A DNA stretch of 64,000 bases. Origin: Platanthera guangdongensis (Eukaryota; Streptophyta; Magnoliopsida; Asparagales; Orchidaceae). The DNA is taken from assembly GCA_039583875.1 (NCBI GenBank), contig CM077165.1:70606757-70670756 (forward strand). The letters are read 5' to 3'. Of this stretch, positions 20,206 through 30,274 are shown piece by piece. The notes under the pieces are model-generated. The model was not told the DNA's origin, did no database searches, and saw only the letters and a list, made by a program, of their open reading frames with translations. Numbering within the stretch: the stretch's first letter is position 1; the number at the start of each line of letters is the position of its first letter. The position numbers were made by a program, and so were the translations under genes.

Positions 20206-21441
20206 CTAACCTGCGATCACTTGAGTCGAAGATTGGGCTTACTCCTTGGTCAGCACATTCAACTTTCCTTTGCCCTTGTCCACGTGAGGCGGGGACGGCG
20301 GTAAAGTCTGCAACGGAACTGCATGCAGCGCAGGCTGGCTCTGCGGGCAATTAGCCCTCATGTGCCCATTTTGGCCACAGAGGAAACATGCTCCAGCCTT
20401 CTTGCGACAAAGGGCCACATCATGCCCACTCCTCTGACAAAATCAACAGACAGGACCCCCCTTGGGAGCATCCTGGATCGCATGCACCTGAGACAGCTTC
20501 TGCGCATCCAATCTCTTAAAGCACTTATCGAAAGGGTGCCCCGACTTACTACAGAAGCTACATGCCTATCTTCTATCCTTCTTCACTGCAGGGCCAGATG
20601 CCCTTGCACTTCCTCCATCGTCAGATTTCCTCTTGTCCTTCTTTGCAAGCGATCCCCGATTCTTTGCATTTTCTATCGCCTTAACCTTTAAGGCAGCTTC
20701 GACTACTTCTGCAAAGGTCTCAGACTTGTATGCGCTAACCAACTGCTGGATGTCATACCTCAGACCACCTAGAAAGCTCTTCACTCTGCCTTCTTCAGAT
20801 GCTATCAGATCTGGGGCGAAACGACTGAGCTTGCCAAACTCGACCTCGTACTCACCAACAGTGAGTTGCCTCTGCTTCAGGTGTAAGAAGTTATTCATTA
20901 GGCGGTCTCGCTCGACCGATGGTAGGAACTTCTTCAGTAACATACTCTTGAACGATTCCCACGAGCACCCATCAGAAAGGTTCTCTTTTTCTCTGATCCA
21001 CCAACTCTTCGCAAGACCCTTGAGCTGATATGCCACAATCATCACCTTTTGATCGGGAGAAACGCCAGAGTAGGAAAACATTTCTTCCATGGAAATAATC
21101 CAGTCATCCAATGTCATGAAGTCTGCCCTACCGTCAAAAGAAGGAGGTCCTAATCGCTGGAAGTGAGAAATGAAATTCATCTCAAGCGGCAGCGCGACTG
21201 GGGGAACTAGAGCATCAGGGGGAGTAGGAACAACTTGGTCCACAGCAGGGCCCTGTGCTCTGGTCTGCTGCCCAGCGACGACAGCCAACAACGATTGCAT
21301 CTAGGACTGCATGTCCACCATCTGCCTTGCCAGGGTCTCATTACTTTGCCTCAGCGCTTCGATCACCGCTTCGCTCTGGGCACCAGAAGACTCACCCTCT
21401 GACTGGGGAGTCGACCTCGTCGCAATGCGCTTAGGCGACAT
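20206..21441 (-). pseudogene. Element B gag with three zinc knuckles, interrupted by stops
   Basis: The likely start is the ATG at 21441 (MSPKRIATRS). The nucleocapsid/capsid precursor has the usual retrotransposon gag core (SWWIREKENL, FLPSVERDRLMNNF, YEVEFGKLSRFAPDL). Three CX2CX4HX4C knuckles follow: CSFCSKSGHPFDKC, a second with a stop inside its first spacer, and CFLCGQNGHMRANC. In-frame stops occur near 21301 (where CAG is expected), after KKDRR, in the second knuckle and before the end. Gag should bind the element RNA and form virus-like particles in the cytoplasm. The stops make this copy non-functional for gag. Confidence 0.85.
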
Positions 21442-21888
21442 TCTACAGAACAAACGGATATCTAGTCAGACTTTGCCTAAGACATCACAAACGGGGAAAA
21501 TATTCCCTAAACACACTATTTTGGGTTCATATTTAACCGATACGAACAAAAGACTTATCAGGGACCTAGCTTAAGACACTGAAGCTAGAAAACTTGAATA
21601 CCCTAACACAGATCAGATCAGGAACGAACAAACTCAGATCAGATCGGAAAAGAACCGATACTTGCTCTTGCTGTTACCTTGCTCTGGGAAATCATAAAAT
21701 GATGTTATGCTTATAACTTGTGCCTATAATATGAATGCATGAATGTATAAATTTCATCTCAAATCATGGGTGTACGTATGTCATCATGCAGATCTTTAAC
21801 TTGGCACGTGTGCTTATGCAATGATATGTTATGTATGCAGTGCTATGCATACTAAAAAAAGCCTTAGTGCATGCTATGAGCGGCGTAC

Positions 21889-21930
21889 ACATACAATGTT
21901 ATGTATCTCATACTACATAATATTGTATGT
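21889..21930. other. Leader stem-loop 1 of element B
   Basis: 15-bp stem 21889-21903 / 21916-21930 with one mismatch. The loop is 12 nt, TATCTCATACTA on the plus strand. Confidence 0.75.
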
Positions 21931-21963
21931 AACGAAGAAAAAAAAAACGCGCTAATGGGCATC

Positions 21964-22008
21964 CATGTGATGATGGTTATGCATCCCATACTACATAACC
22001 GTCACATG
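21964..22008. other. Leader stem-loop 2 of element B
   Basis: Stem 21964-21981 / 21994-22008, 15 positions with one mismatch and a 3-nt bulge on one side. The loop is 12 nt, CATCCCATACTA. Confidence 0.75.
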
Positions 22009-22039
22009 TTGTCACCTATGGTGGATCCATATACAAATA

Positions 22040-22069
22040 CATATTATGCATCTCATACTACATAATATG
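22040..22069. other. Leader stem-loop 3 of element B
   Basis: Perfect 9-bp stem 22040-22048 / 22061-22069, possibly extended beyond an internal loop. The loop is 12 nt, CATCTCATACTA. Confidence 0.75.
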
Positions 22070-22233
22070 CCCGTATACTTCTTATCATGCTATGAGTGTA
22101 GTGTTTGTGCCTCCATCAAAATCTACTGATGACATATTGGTGTGTGTATGCAATATAATGATACGATTAGAGTTTTGCTTAAGGGGAAGTTGTTCGACTG
22201 GCTTGTCAAACCAACCAACCCTCTTGCAAAACC

Positions 22234-22248
22234 TCTCTCTGATACCAA
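22234..22248 (-). other. Primer-binding site of element B
   Basis: The minus strand reads TTGGTATCAGAGAGAG right after the end of the 5' LTR (GTGACA at 22250). This matches the 3' end of initiator tRNA-Met over TGGTATCAGAG. Confidence 0.85.
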
Positions 22249-24196
22249 CTGTCACGACTCACATTTTCTCCGTATTCAAAAATATGTCAGAGTAGAGAAA
22301 CTACGCGCCGTGATGCCACGCCATGCAGGGGACAACTGCAGACGCTCAGGCAGGGGACAAATGCAGACGCTCAGGCAACCCGTCCTCACATTTACTTCAA
22401 GTAAAAGATTGATAACTTTTAGTTAAAAACAATGCATATAAATTATGGAGTTAATGACCGTGTCCCTCGGTCGGGTGGACTACTAGTCCATAGGTGAGAA
22501 AATATATATATTTTACGCGGCGGAAAATACTGAGTTAGCTCATTTGTTAACGTACGTGAGAGTGAGGGTGCAGTATCATAAAATGATGATGTAACTTCTA
22601 CATTTACTATATATATAGAAATCTTTTGTACGCTTAAAAGTAGTGGCTTTAGTAGTTAAAGTCATGCCATGCCAATATTCCAGAATACAGTTTTATATAC
22701 TTTAAAATAACTAAATGCATCCTAACATAAATCCTTCCCAGAGAGCAAGAACAATCAGATAAAGAGTAACAGCAGTAACGGCAGCAAGTAGCCTATCACA
22801 GAAAAGTCAAAACTATGGGCGTCAACAACTGACATGAACCCATAGAAAAACCAAGAAATCTGGCAAGTCTAAACAAGACAACTACCTCAAGCTCAGAGGT
22901 AGAACCAAATGGCCGTAGAAACCAGCAGCACCAGAAGCCCAACACTGTTAGCTAAACCTGCTACAGCTCTGATCCTGAGGAATTCAAAAGAAGAACACCT
23001 CAGAAGCAAGTTACAAGAAGTGCAAGAGTAAAAGCAGACTACACAAACCTCAAAGTGAAGGAAAATGAAAAGCGACTGCAACAAAATGGTCAGCAGAGTA
23101 AAAGTAAGCAACAGTAAAACTAGCCGAGCAAGAAAGACTCAACACAATATCAAGACAGAACAAGCACCAGCAACAGAAGTTCAATCTTTCATTAATAATT
23201 ACTATGCCGAGGGAGAAACCCCAACGCGCACAGCTTACCTGAGCATTAAGTAATATGCCAAGGGAGGACCCCAACGCGCACAGTTCATCTGAGCATTAAA
23301 CACTATGCCGAGGGAGGACCCCAACGCTCACAGTTCATTTGAGTATTAAACTATGCCGAGGGAGGACCCCAACGTGCACAGTTCATCTAAGTATAAGGAA
23401 CTATGCCGAGGGAGGACCCCAACACGCACAGTTCATCTGAGTATTAAACACTATGCCGAGGGAGGACCCCAACACGCACAGTTCATCTGAGTATTAAACA
23501 CTATGCCGAGGGAGGACCCCAACGCGCACAGTTCATCTGAGTATAAGGCACTATGCCGAGGGAGGACCCCAACGCGCACAGTTCATCTGAGTATTAAACA
23601 CTATGCCGAGGGAGGACCCCAACGCGCACAGTTCATCTGAGTATAAGGCACTATGCCGAGGGAGGACCCCAACGCGCACAGTCCATCTGTGTTTCTTTAG
23701 TTACATAATTGTACAAGCAGGGTTCATTTGTTTTTTTTATTCATCAAAAACTCAAGGGATAACCAACCAAGTGGACTGCATAAGAGCATTTAAAGGTACA
23801 ACAAGTGAAGTTTAATAAGAAAAACGAACAAGATGACTCGATGGTTATAACAGCATGACAACCAATCTGTTTACCAATTCAATGGACTAGAATTTTGGGG
23901 TTAAGGCTTTAGGGACATCAACTCAAATTCCAGGAATAGAGGGGGGGGGGAGTTAGGATTTCAGGACAAGTATCTCAACAATCAAAACATAATAAACTCA
24001 AACAAGTGTAGAAAAAGGGCAAAAATTTAGAATCAAGAACAAGAGGGAGAGCAAGAATACCACTTGCCTCGATTGACTGGAAAAACTCTCCAAATCTCCA
24101 CACGTTGCGATAGGAGCCGAACTCTGGATGAAAATGTCAGAAATAACGGTTAGGGCCGAAAACCCTAATAAGAAAATCTCGAGAAACGGGGAAGAA

Positions 24197-24201
24197 ATTA
24201 C
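24197..24201. other. Target-site duplication of element C (left)
   Basis: ATTAC here and at 30270-30274. The intact site in B's 3' LTR (about 15095-15105) reads GAAATTACCACGAG once. Confidence 0.9.
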
Positions 24202-26069
24202 TGTTAAAATTCAACAAACCGCAGACGCCCCCTTGGATACCCTGCTGAAAATTCAACAAACCGAAGGAGAATACGCCCACTTATATGTTGAAAGTTTTCC
24301 CGGATCGTGGAGTTAACAGTGGTTATCTCAACAAAGCAGTAACAACCAGCAACACATGCAGCACAAGCTTCTTTATTGATCAAGAGCAAACTTCTTTACA
24401 AGGCGAGACATACATGGCGAGACATGCTTCACCAAAACCCAACACCGGGAGAGCAGAGACAGTTACAAAGACAAGAACAAAAAACAAGCCGCGCGGACTC
24501 AAACAATCAAGCCGCCGACCTACTGCTGTGGAGTCCGCTCAGTCCGCCAGGTCGCCAGACCGCAACCCAAGCCGCGCGGACTCACCCTTACTCCAATGCT
24601 TAGCTCTTCACCGCCGGTTTGCACGCCGCCAGACCGCACAAGCTGCGCCCCCGAATGGAACAGTCCGCCTGATGCAGGCAACCTCCTGAACCCCGAACCA
24701 AGTCGCCAAAGAAAAGACCGCCTGGTCGCTATCCGCGACCTGCTGTTTACCGCCTGTTGCTTAACCGCAGAGTCCGCACTGTCCCTGACCGCAATCAGAG
24801 CCAAGTCCTGGCTTTCCAGCGCTATCCGCACAACCTGCACAGCACAACCGGGTCAACTCTATCCGCGCGGACACAAAGTCCAGGCCGCAGCAACTTACGC
24901 GAGCTCAGATACTGTTCACTTACTTCGGTCTAGGTTCCGGTTAGTTAGTTCCTGATGTGACATGGGTCCTATTTATAGGCACGACGATGAGTATGGTCAC
25001 CGCCCTAGTTGATAGGATCACCGCCACATCCCGCAGCAAGAACTTATGTGTCCGCCAGCCCGCGGACACACATGCCAGTTCGCCGCTCTGTGCAGATAGC
25101 CAGTCCGCCCCAGCTTCTCCAAGGCCGGACTCCAATATCCAGTCCGCCTTGCCGCCAGAGATCAAGCCAGGACCACCACAGCCGGACTCCACAACAGCCG
25201 TATCCGCCATTCTGCGGACAAGGCATCAGCCCGCAAAACCCGAGCCCGCAACCGCGCCATCAAGGCACCTGCCGGACTCAGCGGATACCCGGCTATCGTC
25301 CGCATATCCCAAGTCCATTACCTCATTGCCAAGGCACCTCCGGACTTAGCGGACACGCCAATCCAGTCCGCTAACACAGCGAACTCCAGTCCGCTTCCCT
25401 GAGTCCATAACCTCATCACAAGGCTCAACCGGACTCAGCGGACTCCAGCTCCAGTCCGCACGCTCCTGCACAAGCAATTCTCCAGTCCGCATTTCCCCAA
25501 GCTAGCAAACAAGGCAACTGCACTTCTACTACGCTTGGCGGACTGAGAAACCAGCCCGCGCTCCACTGCGCGATCTCCCCGGACTGGGCCTCCTGGACTT
25601 GGTTCAATTCCCACCAAGTCCAGCCCACTGGCCGCAAGGGCCAGTCCGCACTTACAGGCGGACACTGGATCTAGCCCGCCATACCGGGCGACCTCCAGTT
25701 CCTGTCCGCGCTGAGCGGCGGTCTCCACGGCTTCCACTTGCCGCTTCACTAGAGCAAGACCAAGGCATCTGCCAAACCGGTCTGCCGAGCTCCAGTCCTT
25801 CAGTCCGCTTCAAGCCGGACTCCGCGGATAACATTCCTATCCGCCCGGTTACTTCCTGGGAGTAGACCGCCTGCTGAGCATACACTGGCCTGTCAGACCG
25901 CCGCTGATGTCCGCGCAGTCCGCGCGAACAGACCGCCCAGGCCGCCACAGAGCAAACCGTCTGCAACATCCCTGCCGACCTAGCAGTCCGCCAACCCAGT
26001 CCGCGTAGTCCGCGCGGATAGGTTTCCCAAGCCTTCCATTCACATACTTTCACTTCAAAGAATTCAACA
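24202..26069 (-). repeat. Element C 3' LTR
   Basis: 1868 bp, near-identical to the other LTR. The minus strand has a TATA box (TATAAATA, 24977-24970) about 1.09 kb from the LTR start, so U3 is long and R/U5 is about 0.77 kb. The sequence is saturated with AGTCCGC/GCGGACT words (about thirty cores). Short ORFs on both strands are by-products of this composition. Confidence 0.95.
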
Positions 26070-28402
26070 CTCCCCCTTGAAGTGAGAAGTGGTGAATAAC
26101 TCCAGCAGCTCCCGTAACCTTGCACCTGGTCCTTCCGATAGCATCTACGAAGAGATGTCCAAGACATAGTCCTCGCCCCGCATATCATGGACCATGAGGG
26201 AGCCCTCCAGCATCTCCCAAAAGGAGCCATGCTTCCCTCTGCCTTCTTCAGCTTCAACCTCCACTCATGCATCATAGGAGTATCACCAACTTCCTTGGAC
26301 CCAGAAGCCCAAGCCTCGTTGCCTCTGAGAGAAGTCACCTCTTCAGACTTGGTGTCAATCACCTCCTTGATTCTAGTGGGGTCTTCACAGCTAGAAGTAC
26401 CTTGCTCGACCTGAGGGCTAACAAGGAAACACGGGACCAAGTCCGCCGTGTTCCCTTCGCTATATCGAGCTGGTGGCTTACTGATCCTCTTCGATCTCCG
26501 AAGAACCTGATCATGGCTAACCACCTCCGCTGCTTTTGAACCAGCTCCGTTCCCGGGCAAACCCGGAACAATGCTCCCTTTGTTCCCTGAACAAGACGCC
26601 TCCTTACTGGAACCAAGAGCACCTGGAGCAACGCTCCCCCTGCTACCTGAACCAGAAGACTCCCCTCTTGAACATGAACTGCCTGGAACATCGCTCCCCT
26701 TGCTTCCTGAACAGGAAGCCTCCGCCTTTGAGCCAGAAGGTCCTGGAGCATCGCTCCCCCTTCTTCCCGACTCTGACGCCTTTGCCCCGGAGCTAGAACA
26801 ACCTGGAGCACCTGGTGACTCAGGCAACTCCACTTCCTTAGCAGCAGCCTCCTTCAGCCCACCATCTGACCTGCTTATTTCTAGCTCCACATAAGAGCTA
26901 CCCCAATACGGCGTCAACTCATCAAAGACAATGTCTCTCGACACTATGAGTTTCTTCGTCGCAGGATCCATACACCTCCATCTTCTTTTCTGCTCATCAT
27001 ACCCTACAAAGACTAGCTTTGTTTTGAGAGCACCCGGAGAGTGTAAATAGCAGGTAGATCCAAACACCCGAAGGTGCTTCACTGAGGGCTTCACTCCGAA
27101 CATTAGCTCATAAGGAGTCTTCACTATGATCGGGCTAAGAGGCATCCGGTTGATGACATGAGTAGCACAGGCTATTCCTTCCGCCCAAAGAGCCTTCGGA
27201 ACGCCTTTACTCCGAAGCCAACACTTGCAGGTCTCCGTTAACCAACGGATCATCCGAGCTGCAACACTACCCTGTTGTGAAGTATGTCCACAAGAAAGCT
27301 CCATCCGGATCCCTTGCTTCCTGCAAAAGCGTGAGAACTCGGTTGAGTCAAACTCACCACCGAAACCTGTCCTCAACACCTTGATCCTCCGGCCAAGCTG
27401 ACCTTCGACAAGCTTCTTGAACTCCACAAACAAGCGTACCATGCTGGACTTCGTCTTCATAAAGTATACCCAAGTATACCCAGAATAGTCATCAACCAAT
27501 ATCAGCATGAACCTGCTGCCTCCAAGACTGGCCGTGACGGTCGGTCCCACCAGAGCACAATGGACAACCGCCAATGGTGCATTACTCCTGGCTTGTGCTT
27601 TGTCGACCATGAAGCGATAGGCTCCACTTTCCTGACATCCCGCACACCCCCGACCATCGCCATAGGATGACAATCTAGGCAAGCCTCTTACGAGTCTTCT
27701 TTCCGCCATTGCTTTCAGCTTGTCCATCCCTATATGCCCCAGTCTTTCATGCCAGATAGTTGCACTATCAGTGGCATCCAGCCGATCAGATCCAGAACTA
27801 GTTGAAGTCCCAACTACGTTCTTCTCCTTCATCCCTACCTGAGCAACGTTCGCCGAGAGCAAGACAACCTTGCACTCCTTCCGAAGATGACCTTGCTGCT
27901 TGCATTTATAGCACCGTGGTCCTTCCTTCCTCTTCCTATCACGCCTAGGAGAAACACTCCTTTCTTCCTGATATGAAGTAGAGGGACCATCATCAGCAGC
28001 AACCTCCTTCACCTTCTTCCTGAACAACCCATCAAGGGAAGTCCAGACCTCCGCAGCTGACCGACATCCACTGATGTGGTCCAAGAGCTCCGATGAGATC
28101 ACCTGCTTGAGAATAGACTCCGCTTTCGCATTTGCCTCCTTCCAAGCTCTCATCGCCTCAGCATTGCCAGCAGTATCCTCTTGTCTTCCTGCTCCGCATA
28201 CAACCTCCCAAAGGTCCTCGCCAAGAAGAAAGCTCTTCATACAGGACTTCCACCGTTCACAGTTCGCCTCTGTAAGAAGATCAATACCAAGACAACTTGC
28301 ATCCTCCACTGCTATGGTTCTACCACTGGTTTCCTCGACAGACGAGCAACTACTTCCATTGAGCACTGCTTGACCACTCCAACAACCTGGCTCTGATACC
28401 AT
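25652..28402 (-). CDS. Element C gag-integrase fusion ORF, protease and RT deleted, integrase catalytically dead
   Basis: The ATG at 28402 overlaps the last LTR base and the primer-binding site (MVSEPGCW). The frame stays open for 916 codons and runs about 420 bp into the 3' LTR. Residues about 40-130 are a shortened copia gag (UBN2-like, RWKSCMKSFLLGEDLWEV). A zinc knuckle CYKCKQQGHLRKEC is at 164-177. The protease (DSGA) is absent. GAG-pre-integrase and the HHCC finger follow (WHERLGHIGMDKL at 217-229, CAGC at 253-256), then the integrase core (SLGGSRFMLILVDDYSGY). The integrase lacks key residues: the first Asp (usual D-x-x-GP) is Ala in HCALVGP, the second (usual R-x-D-x-GGEF) is Gly in RTGFGGEF, and the glutamate of VAERKNR is Ala in VAARMIR. 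After a long Ser/Gly-rich linker comes the RRSKRISKPPARYS junction motif that normally precedes RT; RT itself is missing. A long frame kept open without catalytic residues suggests the protein may work as a structural gag, or that the stop-free frame is recent chance. I cannot tell which. Confidence 0.9.
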   Translation of the reverse strand: MVSEPGCWSGQAVLNGSSCSSVEETSGRTIAVEDASCLGIDLLTEANCERWKSCMKSFLLGEDLWEVVCGAGRQEDTAGNAEAMRAWKEANAKAESILKQVISSELLDHISGCRSAAEVWTSLDGLFRKKVKEVAADDGPSTSYQEERSVSPRRDRKRKEGPRCYKCKQQGHLRKECKVVLLSANVAQVGMKEKNVVGTSTSSGSDRLDATDSATIWHERLGHIGMDKLKAMAERRLVRGLPRLSSYGDGRGCAGCQESGAYRFMVDKAQARSNAPLAVVHCALVGPTVTASLGGSRFMLILVDDYSGYTWVYFMKTKSSMVRLFVEFKKLVEGQLGRRIKVLRTGFGGEFDSTEFSRFCRKQGIRMELSCGHTSQQGSVAARMIRWLTETCKCWLRSKGVPKALWAEGIACATHVINRMPLSPIIVKTPYELMFGVKPSVKHLRVFGSTCYLHSPGALKTKLVFVGYDEQKRRWRCMDPATKKLIVSRDIVFDELTPYWGSSYVELEISRSDGGLKEAAAKEVELPESPGAPGCSSSGAKASESGRRGSDAPGPSGSKAEASCSGSKGSDVPGSSCSRGESSGSGSRGSVAPGALGSSKEASCSGNKGSIVPGLPGNGAGSKAAEVVSHDQVLRRSKRISKPPARYSEGNTADLVPCFLVSPQVEQGTSSCEDPTRIKEVIDTKSEEVTSLRGNEAWASGSKEVGDTPMMHEWRLKLKKAEGSMAPFGRCWRAPSWSMICGARTMSWTSLRRCYRKDQVQGYGSCWSYSPLLTSRGSVEFFEVKVCEWKAWETYPRGLRGLGWRTARSAGMLQTVCSVAAWAVCSRGLRGHQRRSDRPVYAQQAVYSQEVTGRIGMLSAESGLKRTEGLELGRPVWQMPWSCSSEAASGSRGDRRSARTGTGGRPVWRARSSVRL
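26070..26080 (-). other. Polypurine tract of element C
   Basis: The minus strand reads CAAGGGGGAG directly before the 3' LTR start (TGTTGAATTC), a textbook plus-strand primer site. Confidence 0.9.
28386..28401 (-). other. Primer-binding site of element C
   Basis: The minus strand reads TGGTATCAGAGCCAGG immediately after the 5' LTR, a full match to the initiator tRNA-Met 3' end over TGGTATCAGAGCCA. Confidence 0.95.
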
Positions 28403-30269
28403 GTTAAAATTCAACAAACCGCAGACGCCCCCTTGGATACCCTGCTGAAAATTCAACAAACCGAAGGAGAATACGCCCACTTATATGTTGAAAGTTTTCC
28501 CGGATCGTGGAGTTAACAGTGGTTATCTCAACAAAGCAGTAACAACCAGCAACACATGCAGCACAAGCTTCTTTATTGATCAAGAGCAAACTTCTTTACA
28601 AGGCGAGACATACATGGCGAGACATGCTTCACCAAAACCCAACACCGGGAGAGCAGAGACAGTTACAAAGACAAGAACAAAAAACAAGCCGCGCGGACTC
28701 AAACAATCAAGCCGCCGACCTACTGCTGTGGAGTCCGCTCAGTCCGCCAGGTCGCCAGACCGCAACCCAAGCCGCGCGGACTCACCCTTACTCCAATGCT
28801 TAGCTCTTCACCGCCGGTCTGCACGCCGCCAGACCGCACAAGCTGCGCCCCCGAATGGAACAGTCCGCCTGATGCAGGCGACCTCCTGAACCCCGAACCA
28901 AGTCGCCAAAGAAAAGACCGCCTGGTCGCTATCCGCGACCTGCTGTTTACCGCCTGTTGCTTAACCGCAGAGTCCGCACTGTCCCTGGCCGCAATCAGAG
29001 CCAAGTCCTGGCTTTCCAGCGCTATCCGCACAACCTGCACAGCACAACCGGGTCAACTCTATCCGCGCGGACATAAAGTCCAGGCCGCAGCAACTTACGC
29101 GAGCTCAGATACTGTTCACTTACTTCGGTCTAGGTTCCGGTTAGTTAGTTCCTGATGTGACATGGGTCCTATTTATAGGCACGACGATGAGTATGGTCAC
29201 CGCCCTAGTTGATAGGATCACCGCCACATCCCGCAGCAAGAACTTATGTGTCCGCCAGCCCGCGGACACACATGCCAGTTCGCCGCTCTGTGCAGATAGC
29301 CAGTCCGCCCCAGCTTCTCCAAGGCCGGACTCCAATATCCAGTCCGCCTTGCCGCCAGAGACCAAGCCAGGACCACCACAGCCGGACTCCACAACAGCCG
29401 TATCCGCCATTCTGCGGACAAGGCATCAGCCCGCAAAACCCGAGCCCGCAACCGCGCCATCAAGGCACCTGCCGGACTCAGCGGATACCCGGCTATCGTC
29501 CGCATATCCCAAGTCCATTACCTCATTGCCAAGGCACCTCCGGACTTAGCGGACACGCCAATCCAGTCCGCTAACATAGCGAACTCCAGTCCGCTTCCCT
29601 GAGTCCATAACCTCATCACAAGGCTCAACCGGACTCAGCGGACTCCAGCTCCAGTCCGCACGCTCCTGCACAAGCAATTCTCCAGTCCGCATTTCCCCAA
29701 GCTAGCAAACAAGGCAACTGCACTTCTACTACGCTTGGCGGACTGAGAAACCAGCCCGCGCTCCACTGCGCGATCTCCCCGGACTGGGCCTCCTGGACTT
29801 GGTTCAATTCCCACCAAGTCCAGCCCACTGGCCGCAAGGGCCAGTCCGCACTTACAGGCGGACACTGGATCTAGCCCGCCATACCGGGCGACCTCCAGTT
29901 CCTGTCCGCGCTGAGCGGCGGTCTCCACGGCTTCCACTTGCCGCTTCACTAGAGCAAGACCAAGGCATCTGCCAAACCGGTCTGCCGAGCTCCAGTCCTT
30001 CAGTCCGCTTCAAGCCGGACTCCGCGGATAACATTCCTATCCGCCCGGTTACTTCCTGGGAGTAGACCGCCTGCTGAGCATACACTGGCCTGTCAGACCG
30101 CCGCTGATGTCCGCGCAGTCCGCGCGAACAGAACGCCCAGGCCGCCACAGAGCAAACCGTCTGCAACATCCCTGCCGACCTAGCAGTCCGCCAACCCAGT
30201 CCGCGTAGTCCGCGCGGATAGGTTTCCCAAGCCTTCCATTCACATACTTTCACTTCACAGAATTCAACA
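28402..30269 (-). repeat. Element C 5' LTR
   Basis: The active promoter copy in element orientation, with the minus-strand TATA box TATAAATA at 29177-29170. Differences from the 3' LTR include 28818, 28880, 28987, 29073, 29362, 29576, 30132 and 30257. Confidence 0.95.
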
Positions 30270-30274
30270 ATTAC
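30270..30274. other. Target-site duplication of element C (right)
   Basis: ATTAC, matching 24197-24201. Confidence 0.9.

Larger units (their letters stand above)
21442..22233 (-). other. Element B 5' leader between primer-binding site and gag
   Basis: About 790 nt of untranslated leader on the element transcript. It is AT-rich and full of ATGCAT/TATGCAT words, and contains three stem-loops with a shared loop (21889-22069). No protein gene is supported. Confidence 0.7.
24202..30269 (-). mobile_element. Element C: young non-autonomous Ty1/copia retrotransposon
   Basis: The LTRs 24202-26069 and 28402-30269 are both 1868 bp. By eye they differ at about eight positions, so insertion is recent. 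Ends are TGTTAAAATTC...GAATTCAACA and the target duplication is ATTAC. On the minus strand the order is 5' LTR (30269-28402), primer-binding site, a single ORF, polypurine tract and 3' LTR (26069-24202). The internal region is only 2332 bp because protease and almost all RT-RNase H are missing. It must have been mobilised by another element's enzymes. Confidence 0.95.

Noticed and set aside
24202..30269. A tandem gene duplication (24202-26069 and 28402-30269 nearly identical)
   Set aside because: Termini, primer-binding site, polypurine tract and target duplication show they are LTRs of one copia element.
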